Origin: Calditrichota bacterium
Lineage (GTDB): Bacteria; Calditrichota; Calditrichia; Calditrichales; Calditrichaceae
Assembly (NCBI GenBank): GCA_024278715.1
Contig: JAJRSN010000517.1
Coordinates: 1-19,525, forward strand
Direction of reading: 5' to 3'
DNA: 19,525 nt
Shown here: positions 13,396 through 19,525 of the stretch, piece after piece
How the letters are laid out: the number at the start of each line of letters is the position of its first letter
Position numbering within the stretch: position 1 is the stretch's first letter
The notes under the pieces: generated by a model
The model's database searches: none
The model's input: the letters and a program-made list of their open reading frames with translations, nothing else
What the model was told of the DNA's origin: nothing
Program-made: the position numbers and the translations under genes

Positions 13396-15438
13396 TCATT
13401 TTTTCCCGCTTTTGGGATTAAGCGCCCTCCGGATGGCTTTCGCGAGATCGAGAACAACAATGGGCTTCTTGACGTATTCACGAATGCCCATTTTTTTTAC
13501 GGTTTCAGGGGTAACCATCTCGCTAAAGCCCGTCATTAATATTATCGGTATATCTGGACGGATCTGAAGTAACTTTCCGGCGAATTCCACGCCCGCCATA
13601 TTGGGCATCGTTTGATCGGTAATGACCAGATCAAATTTGTCGGGGTTTTTACGAAACGCTTTCAGGGCTTCTTTGCTGTCGGTTTTCGCCGTCACCTTAT
13701 AACCGAGATTCTCCAGTATATGCTTTCCTATATTGACAATCGGTTCTTCGTCATCGACAAATAGAATATATTCGTTTCCCCTGGGGACCGGCTCATTTTG
13801 CCGAATTTCCTGTGCGATTTTATTTTTGATCTGCGGTAAATAAATATCGAAAGTCGTTCCCTTATCGGGTTCGCTGGAAAAAGTAATCGCTCCGTCGTGG
13901 CTTTTGACAATTCCGTGAACCACAGAAAGACCCAAGCCTGTCCCTTCGCCGATCGATTTGGTGGTAAAGAATGGATCAAACATGCGCTCTGTTGTCTCTT
14001 TATCCATTCCGCGACCGGTGTCGCTGACGGATAGTTTTAAATAGTCGCCTTCGTGCAAATCCGGATTGGATTTTGCCGATTCGGAATCGATCCGGACCGG
14101 CTCTAATTTTATCTCAAGCACACCGCCGTTGTCGCGCATGGCGTGATAAGCGTTGGTGCAAAGGTTCATTATTACCTGGTGTATTTGAGTCGGGTCGCCC
14201 AATACGGCGCCGCAATTAGCATCAATTTTCTGCCGAATCTCTATGGTGGTCGGCAGGGTGGATCGCAGTAATTTCAGCGCTTCTTTGATAATGTATTGAA
14301 GCTTTAACGGTTTACGTTCCTGATCGGAGACGCGGCTGAAGGTGAGAATTTGTTGCACTAAATCTTTAGCGCGATTCGCCGCGTTTATGACTTCCTCGAG
14401 ATTAGATCGAATCTGACCTGATCCGGGTAAATGAAGAAGCGATATTTCGACGTACCCGAAGATAGCTGTGAGAATATTGTTGAAATCATGGGCAATACCG
14501 CCGGCAAGGGTGCCCAGGGCTTCCATCTTTTGCGCCTGGCGAAGCTGCGTCTGTATCTTTTCTTTCTCTTCCTGCGCCTGCTTTTCTTTGGTGATATCTC
14601 TCATTATGCACATTATGCCGATTATTCCGCCTTCTTTTTCGATCGTGTTAGCGCTGTTGTCTATGTAAATCGTCTTCCCTTCTTTGGATACCAGTCGAAG
14701 CTCGTAGTTTCTGGGGATTTCTTCGCGGGCGATACTTTTTTTGAAATATTGAGTAACTATCTTCAGATCGTCCGGATGGATCAGTTTGCTGAAATGCATT
14801 TTCTTCGCCTCGTCAATCGAATAACCGGTCATTTCACAAAATTTAGGATTGGCAAAACTTATATATCCGTCCGTGTCAAAAACGATTACGGCGTCGTTGG
14901 CATTTTCTATCAATTCCCTGTATTTTCTCTCCGATTCTTTCAGATTCCTGTTTACCGTTTTCAAATCCACCATTTTATCTTCCAGCTTTTTGATCAAACG
15001 CTCGTTGTATTCTTTCAGGTAAATCGTTTCGTTCTCAATCGTCGTTTTGCAGGGCTTCAATTTTTTTGTTTCGTAACTTTTGATAACCTCTTCTAAAATT
15101 TTAATAAAGACATCAGGTTCTGCGGGTTTGACGATAAATCGATCCGCGCCCAGACTCAGGGCAAACTGCTGATCGGCTGGCTCGGTATAGGTGGATGTAT
15201 AAAAGACAAAGGCGATTTTTTTTAACTTCCGGTTCTTTTTTATTTCACGGCAAAGCTGAAATCCGTCCATCCTGGGCATCAGAATGTCGGAAATGATCAT
15301 GTCAAAATCTTCCCGCTCGGCTTTTTTTAGGGCTTCCACCCCATCGGCGGCAGATTTGACATCGTATCCGTATCCGCGAAGCAGCGATTCTAACATATAG
15401 AGATTTTCTTTGTTATCATCTACGACTAAAATTTTCAT
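13396..15438 (-). CDS. Hybrid histidine kinase, REC-PAS-HisKA-HATPase-REC
   Basis: This is a cytosolic sensor/phosphorelay kinase of 680 residues without membrane segments. Domain order: receiver with phospho-acceptor D51 and K104 (about 1-120); coiled coil (about 140-170); PAS domain (about 170-285: IENANDAVIVFD, FANPKFCEMTGYS, DITKEKQAQ); HisKA with phospho-H317 in LAGGIAHDFNNILTAI; HATPase with N box N425/N429, G1 DTGRGM (473-478) and G2 GTGLGLS (499-505); and a C-terminal receiver with D608 (VITDQTMP) and K658. AHDFNN marks it as an NtrB/AHDFNN-type kinase, typical of soluble PAS hybrids. It has no DNA-binding or HPt domain. It sits 18 bp downstream of the CheY-like gene, so the N-terminal receiver probably takes its signal from an upstream kinase. 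Which stimulus the PAS domain senses is not visible. Confidence 0.93.
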   Translation of the reverse strand: MKILVVDDNKENLYMLESLLRGYGYDVKSAADGVEALKKAEREDFDMIISDILMPRMDGFQLCREIKKNRKLKKIAFVFYTSTYTEPADQQFALSLGADRFIVKPAEPDVFIKILEEVIKSYETKKLKPCKTTIENETIYLKEYNERLIKKLEDKMVDLKTVNRNLKESERKYRELIENANDAVIVFDTDGYISFANPKFCEMTGYSIDEAKKMHFSKLIHPDDLKIVTQYFKKSIAREEIPRNYELRLVSKEGKTIYIDNSANTIEKEGGIIGIMCIMRDITKEKQAQEEKEKIQTQLRQAQKMEALGTLAGGIAHDFNNILTAIFGYVEISLLHLPGSGQIRSNLEEVINAANRAKDLVQQILTFSRVSDQERKPLKLQYIIKEALKLLRSTLPTTIEIRQKIDANCGAVLGDPTQIHQVIMNLCTNAYHAMRDNGGVLEIKLEPVRIDSESAKSNPDLHEGDYLKLSVSDTGRGMDKETTERMFDPFFTTKSIGEGTGLGLSVVHGIVKSHDGAITFSSEPDKGTTFDIYLPQIKNKIAQEIRQNEPVPRGNEYILFVDDEEPIVNIGKHILENLGYKVTAKTDSKEALKAFRKNPDKFDLVITDQTMPNMAGVEFAGKLLQIRPDIPIILMTGFSEMVTPETVKKMGIREYVKKPIVVLDLAKAIRRALNPKSGKK

Positions 15439-15456
15439 CGAATAGCACCCTGTTTA

Positions 15457-15819
15457 TCAAATATATTTTTGTATCTCAACAACAAAAGTCTCCGGATCAA
15501 AAGGTTTTTCGATATAACCAGCGCAGCCGATAGCAAACGCTTTTTCTCTGTCTCCCACCATCGCGTAAGAAGTTACAGCCACGACGGGTATGTGTTTAAT
15601 ATCGGCGATGCTTTTTATCTTTTTTGTCGCCTGGTAGCCGTTCATGTCGGGAAGCTGAATATCCATAAGTATCATATCCGGTTTTTCCGTTAAAGCCTTC
15701 TCCACACCTTGCAATCCGCTGCGAGCCGAAACAACTTCAAAACCGTTTTTTTCCATAAGATAAGTGGCAAGATACAGGTTCTGCTCATTATCCTCGACTA
15801 TCAATATCTTCTTTTTCAT
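15457..15819 (-). CDS. Single-domain response regulator (CheY/DivK-like)
   Basis: This is a stand-alone receiver of 120 residues that relays phosphate between proteins or acts by protein binding, having no output domain. Acidic residues E9/D10 and phospho-acceptor D53 (MDIQLP) are present, with T83 (AVTSY) and K105 (EKPF) completing the active site. The MDIQLPDMNGY and TSYAM motifs resemble DivK and the receivers that pair with membrane kinases. The ATG follows the stop of the upstream kinase gene by a single base (TAA-C-ATG), and its ribosome-binding site (GAGGA) lies within that gene's end. The two are therefore almost certainly translationally coupled and are cognate partners. Confidence 0.94.
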   Translation of the reverse strand: MKKKILIVEDNEQNLYLATYLMEKNGFEVVSARSGLQGVEKALTEKPDMILMDIQLPDMNGYQATKKIKSIADIKHIPVVAVTSYAMVGDREKAFAIGCAGYIEKPFDPETFVVEIQKYI

Positions 15820-15820
15820 G

Positions 15821-18244
15821 TTAATTCCTCTTCTCGATTTTTAATGGCAGTTTAAACATGAATCGGGAGCCTTTTCCGTATTCGCTTTGCGCCCAAATCT
15901 CTCCGCCCAATAAAGATACTAATTTTTTACAAAGGTAAAGACCCAAACCCGCTCCCTGATAGCGGCGCTGCGCAGTACCGTCAATCTGCCGAAAAGCCTC
16001 AAAAAGATACGCCATGTTCTCCTCTTTGATGCCGATACCCGTATCAGAGATGGTTACAAACAGATTGTTGTCTTCCGCGCGACATTTGATTTTTATCTCG
16101 CCTTCGTTCGTGAATTTCACGGAATTATTCACCAGGTTAAGCAGAATCTGAAAGATCTTTTTCCGGTCGCTCCGCAGCTCAGGGATTCCATCCTGAATTT
16201 CCGTGATGAATTGTAAACCCTTTTGAGTAACCATCGGAGACAGAAGTTGTTCAACCTGAGAGACGATTTCTTCGATATGAAAATTTTCTACCGCTATTTC
16301 CATTCTGCCCGACTCGATTCTGGAAAGGTCCAGAATATCGTTTATCAAACTTAAAAGATGTTTTGCAGACCCGTAAACCATGGAAAGCTGTTTTCTTTGC
16401 TCTTCGTTTATTTCTCCGGCTATACCTTTTAGAATTATCCCCGTAAAGCCGATAATAGAGTTAAGCGGAGTTCTCAGTTCATGACTCATGGTAGCAAGAA
16501 ATTCGGATTTTAGCCGGTCAATTTCTTTGAGTTTGATATTAGCCCGTGCTAATTCGCCGGTTCGTTCCGCCACTTTGGCTTCCAGTTCTTCGTGCGCTTT
16601 GCGCAGCGCTTCTTCGGCTAGTTTATGTTCTTCTTCCATTTCAATATTATGCAGAGCATAGGCAATGTCTCCCCCTACTTCAACGAGTAATTCTATTTCT
16701 TCCTCATCAAAGGCATTGGAAATGGTAGAATATACATTCAGAGCGCCGAAGACTCTGTTCTCGTAAATAAGCGGAATGGCAGCCGAGGAAGCAAAACCAC
16801 GCTTTAGCGCTTCTTTCCTCCATGGTTCGTACCTTGGATCATTATGTATGTCGCGCATTATAAAAGGTTTTTTTGTTTTAATAGCAGTTCCGGTAGGTCC
16901 TCTGCCGGTGCCCGAATCGTCCCAGGTTATTTTTACAGATTTCAGGTAATCTTCTCCAAAACCGGCTTGCGCCGCGGGCAGAACATCCTTTGTATTCTCC
17001 TGTACCAACCCGATCCAAATTAAACCATAATTCCGACTTTTATTCAGAATATCGCATGCCCCTTGTAACAGCTTTTTCCTGTCCTTTTCATGAACGATCA
17101 GTTGATTGATGTTTCTGATCGCCATCAACACGCTTTGAAGATGTTGAATGCGGTTTTCCGCCCGCACTTTTTCGGTAATATCTTCCTGTATCACAACGAT
17201 GTCAGGGTTTTTGCCGCCGGCGGGAATAGCGAACAGGGTGCTATGGAAATGCAGGGTTTCGCGGCGCGAGCTGTTGTACTTAACGGTTGCCGTGTCCAAA
17301 GCCTGACGGTAACGGACTACCTTGCCTTGGCGTGCACGATTAAAATAATTTAGCAGCGGTTTTTCGGCTTCGGTCAGGTCACGGTAAATATTGAAGCGGT
17401 TGATCACCTGTTCCGGGTCTCTCACGCCAAACAGGTTCAGCGCCGCCTGATTGGCAAAGATGACGGTCCCCTCCCCGTTGCAAACCCAGATGCTGTAAGG
17501 CGCATGAGTAATAAGAGATTGAACCGTCAGTTCCCTTTGCTGCAGCGCCTCGTCGGCTTGCTTGCGTTCGGTGATGTCGTAGTAATGTTCAATGCGACCT
17601 CCGGCATACAATCCCGATCGGATGGGTTGACTCCAATGCTCAAGCCACCGTTCCTCGCGATCTTTACCGGGCAGTACATGGCACTCAAAGTTTTCGATGT
17701 AAGTATTATCGTCATAGGTGGCGAGTACCTTTTCGGCAAAACTCTCCGGGTCTTCAAAAATATTCTTCATTTGTTCGCGAACAAGCCGCCGCTTATCCTT
17801 TCCAATAACCTCATCCCTTTTTAAGGAAAAGTAGCGTTCCACCGATCGATTCATCCAGCCGACCCTGAAGTCTGAATCGAGAATAAATATGCCGACCGCC
17901 GAACTATCAAGTACTTCGTCGGTCAATGAGCGATTCCTTTCTTCGCTTTCATGCAGTACCCGCTCTGCCTGTCTCCAGGCAATAATGCTATGTTCCAGAA
18001 AAAAAACGAACAGGAAGGCTATTATACTCACAGCCAGTCCCGGAAGTTCGGTTGCGTGACCAGTTACAATAATGTCCCATGATTCTTTTTCCGCCAGCAG
18101 AGTCAGGGTCTGACGCAGCGCCATTAATCCGAGCATCGCTGTCAGAAAACCCATCCGCCAATCTTTAACGCGGCGCAGTAGAATGACAGACCATACCATT
18201 GCCGTCAAGCGGATAATTATCGAAACTATGAGAATCAAACTCAT
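15821..18244 (-). CDS. Membrane sensor histidine kinase, PAS-PAS-GAF-HisKA-HATPase
   Basis: This inner-membrane sensor of 807 residues opens the signalling operon. The N-terminus has three predicted membrane segments (about 3-22, 31-50, 68-86) with almost no periplasmic loop, so it probably senses inside the membrane or cytosol. Then come PAS 1 (about 105-230), PAS 2 (about 240-360), a GAF domain (about 375-540: GLIWIGLVQ, GRGPTGTAIKT, FASSAAIPL), a coiled coil (about 540-580), HisKA with H588 (SHELRTPLNS), and HATPase with N box N703/N707, G1 DTGIGI (734-739) and G2 GAGLGLY (764-770). No receiver is fused; the adjacent gene supplies it. The ATG at 18244 lacks a Shine-Dalgarno. An upstream stop excludes longer starts, so the start is probable but not certain. 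The ligands of the PAS and GAF domains are unknown. Confidence 0.9.
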   Translation of the reverse strand: MSLILIVSIIIRLTAMVWSVILLRRVKDWRMGFLTAMLGLMALRQTLTLLAEKESWDIIVTGHATELPGLAVSIIAFLFVFFLEHSIIAWRQAERVLHESEERNRSLTDEVLDSSAVGIFILDSDFRVGWMNRSVERYFSLKRDEVIGKDKRRLVREQMKNIFEDPESFAEKVLATYDDNTYIENFECHVLPGKDREERWLEHWSQPIRSGLYAGGRIEHYYDITERKQADEALQQRELTVQSLITHAPYSIWVCNGEGTVIFANQAALNLFGVRDPEQVINRFNIYRDLTEAEKPLLNYFNRARQGKVVRYRQALDTATVKYNSSRRETLHFHSTLFAIPAGGKNPDIVVIQEDITEKVRAENRIQHLQSVLMAIRNINQLIVHEKDRKKLLQGACDILNKSRNYGLIWIGLVQENTKDVLPAAQAGFGEDYLKSVKITWDDSGTGRGPTGTAIKTKKPFIMRDIHNDPRYEPWRKEALKRGFASSAAIPLIYENRVFGALNVYSTISNAFDEEEIELLVEVGGDIAYALHNIEMEEEHKLAEEALRKAHEELEAKVAERTGELARANIKLKEIDRLKSEFLATMSHELRTPLNSIIGFTGIILKGIAGEINEEQRKQLSMVYGSAKHLLSLINDILDLSRIESGRMEIAVENFHIEEIVSQVEQLLSPMVTQKGLQFITEIQDGIPELRSDRKKIFQILLNLVNNSVKFTNEGEIKIKCRAEDNNLFVTISDTGIGIKEENMAYLFEAFRQIDGTAQRRYQGAGLGLYLCKKLVSLLGGEIWAQSEYGKGSRFMFKLPLKIEKRN

Positions 18245-18559
18245 AATATGACTAAAGCTACAATGTTAATAAGCAGTTAACCAACCTCTCTTAAAGGAGA
18301 AAACCAATCGGATTTTACGGCAAATATTTTAAGACATGGAAATCCGGTTATTATGAATGTAAGCGAACATATTTTCCGAACGCTTAAAGATAAACAAATT
18401 ATGTGATTATTTCAAAGTCCGACGAGAATCATTTTTGAATGAAAGGAAAAGCGAAAAAATTTGCTTTAACGGAAAGGAACGTCTGAAACAGACAGGGGAA
18501 TTTTAAACGTGAAAAACAAGCGTATCCGCTTTAGTATTAAAGAAAGGAACGATTAAAAT
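18245..18559. other. Upstream region of the signalling operon
   Basis: This 315-bp region must hold the operon promoter, but I find no well-spaced hexamer pair. A minus-strand CATAAT (18350-18355) and TAAAAT (18312-18317) are possible -10 boxes without good -35 partners. On the plus strand two AAAGGAAC-type purine stretches (18472-18480 and 18543-18550) occur, without a convincing gene behind them. Confidence 0.4.
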
Positions 18560-18892
18560 TTGATATCTTTTAGGCGAGATGACAATAACCGGGAAAACGA
18601 TTGCTCTTTTTTTACGATTCTTTATTTTATTTTTGCATTGGGTGACAAAATCTCTGATTCGTCAACTTGTTTAATACAAGCCTTTTATTCCCTGTTGCTT
18701 TCTCTTTTGGTAAATCGCAGCTCCGCCACGTCGGTTACAAAACGTGACCGCGCCAGAATTCTTTTATCAATCAAGAATAGTCGGCAATTAAACAGGCGGA
18801 AAACAAAAAAGAACTTCCGTGTTGGTCAACGCAATACAATAAAAAACTTTGCAGCTGCTCAATCCGTTGAAGAATTAATAATTTATTTTTGA
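18560..18892 (+). CDS. Doubtful small ORF, 110 residues
   Basis: An open frame starts at TTG 18560, 11 nt after AAAGGAAC, and ends at 18892. The peptide has a hydrophobic patch (about 18-28 and 38-51: FFTILYFIFALG, CLIQAFYSLLLSLLV) and then a very basic serine/arginine/lysine-rich half. It matches no family I know. It could be a small membrane peptide with a basic tail, but A/T-rich spacer DNA commonly produces such frames. I give it low weight. Confidence 0.2.
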   Translation: MISFRRDDNNRENDCSFFTILYFIFALGDKISDSSTCLIQAFYSLLLSLLVNRSSATSVTKRDRARILLSIKNSRQLNRRKTKKNFRVGQRNTIKNFAAAQSVEELIIYF

Positions 18893-19085
18893 TAGTTTTA
18901 TTTTCACAGGCAAGTTATTTACATATTTATAAAAAATTTACTTTCAAATCAAGCTTATTTCGATAGACTAACTTTTTTGATTGTTCTCATCTGTTTTTCT
19001 GCCAAACAGATTTGTGATTTATTGAGCGCCTGCGTTGTCTTTTATTAAAGAGGTTGTTTATTCGCTGAAATTAAATTAGATTATT
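18893..19085. other. A/T-rich spacer with one hairpin
   Basis: No gene is evident. A perfect 8-bp stem, ATCTGTTT (18989-18996) with AAACAGAT (19004-19011) around a 7-nt loop, is followed by TTGTGATTTATT. It could be a weak rightward terminator for the doubtful ORF, or an unrelated fold. Confidence 0.4.
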
Positions 19086-19268
19086 GACCGCAGATTAGAC
19101 CACAGATGAACACAGATTACTCTGATTGCGCAGATGGAGTTGAGGCTTTTTGGGTTTTGATTCTTAAAATTGGGGAATTTGTTTTAGTTTCCGTTTTAGA
19201 TTTATTTTATTCTCTGTGGTCTTTGTAACTTCTTTGTGTGCTTTGCGGTTATTATTTTTCGCAGATTT
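19086..19268. repeat. Composite dispersed repeat, copy A
   Basis: This is the first, most diverged copy of a ~190-bp unit. It opens with GACCGCAGATTAGACCACAG, part of the widespread 'accgcagatta/cacagatta' repeat type. It passes through a shared A/T-rich centre (CTTAAAATTGGGGAATTTG), and ends with the 'ctctgtggtctttgtaacttc..ctttgcggtt' motif at 19212-19250, the reverse complement of the familiar 'aaccgcaaag..cacaaag' repeat. The two outer motifs are thus in opposite orientation, suggesting a foldable or terminally inverted unit. Confidence 0.75.
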
Positions 19269-19462
19269 GACCGCAGATTAAGCTGATTACGGACCACAGA
19301 TTAAACTGATTACTCAGATGTCGCAGATAAAGTTGAGGTGTTTTTGATTTTTAATTCTTAAAATTAGGGAATTTGTTTTAGTTTCGGTTTTAAATTTAAT
19401 TTATTATCTGCGTACTTTGTGACTTCTTTGCGCGCTTTGCGGTTATTATTTTTCGCAGATTT
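19269..19462. repeat. Composite dispersed repeat, copy B
   Basis: The second tandem copy is 194 bp, from GACCGCAGATTAAGCTG to TTTTTCGCAGATTT. The run 19240-19331, crossing the A/B junction, recurs exactly at 19434-19525, giving 92 identical bases at a period of 194. That implies recent tandem duplication or conversion of this copy. Confidence 0.85.
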
Positions 19463-19525
19463 GACCGCAGATTAAGCTGATTACGGACCACAGATTAAAC
19501 TGATTACTCAGATGTCGCAGATAAA
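19463..19525. repeat. Composite dispersed repeat, copy C (cut by window end)
   Basis: The first 63 bases of a third unit are identical to the start of copy B and run off the edge of the window, so the total copy number is unknown. Confidence 0.85.

Noticed and set aside
14431..15096. 221-residue open frame on the plus strand
   Set aside because: It lies antisense to the PAS and kinase region of the hybrid kinase and its peptide is a phenylalanine/arginine-rich mirror of that coding strand.
19086..19525. CRISPR array
   Set aside because: Repeats are ~190 bp tandem units without short spacers and no cas gene is nearby.

Overview
The window looks like part of the chromosome of a Gram-negative (diderm), moderately AT-rich bacterium. 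The evidence is four predicted lipoproteins with lipobox signal peptides, a periplasmic parvulin-type foldase, TTGACA/TATAAT-like promoters, and intergenic dispersed repeats of the kinds common in Bacteroidota, Calditrichota and related phyla. A Calditrichota- or Ignavibacteria-like member of the FCB group is my best guess. This is inference from protein style, with no marker gene to confirm it.

Layout. (1) 2-220 (+): C-terminal end of a MOSC-domain protein. (2) 274-453: dispersed inverted-repeat element. (3) 3233-502 (-): tightly overlapping pabA-pabB-pabC operon, which makes p-aminobenzoate from chorismate and glutamine for folate. (4) 3483-5838 (+): galT-galK, the Leloir galactose genes, with a well-formed promoter and a LacI/GalR-type palindrome at the expected start of transcription. 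(5) 5940-7358 (+): parvulin/SurA-like lipoprotein with an internally duplicated chaperone module, closed by a strong terminator. (6) 9712-7615 (-): two overlapping genes for uncharacterised lipoproteins. (7) 11110-10082 (-): adenosine-deaminase-family enzyme with the hallmarks of the adenine deaminase subfamily. (8) 11569-11346 (-): open, protein-like frame with no start codon, possibly a gene relic. (9) 12696-11539 (-): HEFGH-type predicted lipoprotein metalloprotease. (10) 18244-12916 (-): signalling cluster of a membrane PAS-PAS-GAF histidine kinase, a CheY-like regulator, a REC-PAS-kinase-REC hybrid and a bacteriohemerythrin. (11) 18245-19525: largely non-coding, ending in tandem ~190-bp composite repeats that run off the window.

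Most genes are ordinary metabolism. The points most worth a second look are the signalling cluster, which has five predicted phosphorylation sites, no DNA-binding output and an adjacent O2-binding-type protein; the galT operator/promoter; the duplicated foldase; the lipoprotein gene pair; the start-less ORF at 11346-11569; and the two repeat families. I found no CRISPR array, tRNA, rRNA, intact insertion sequence or phage gene.
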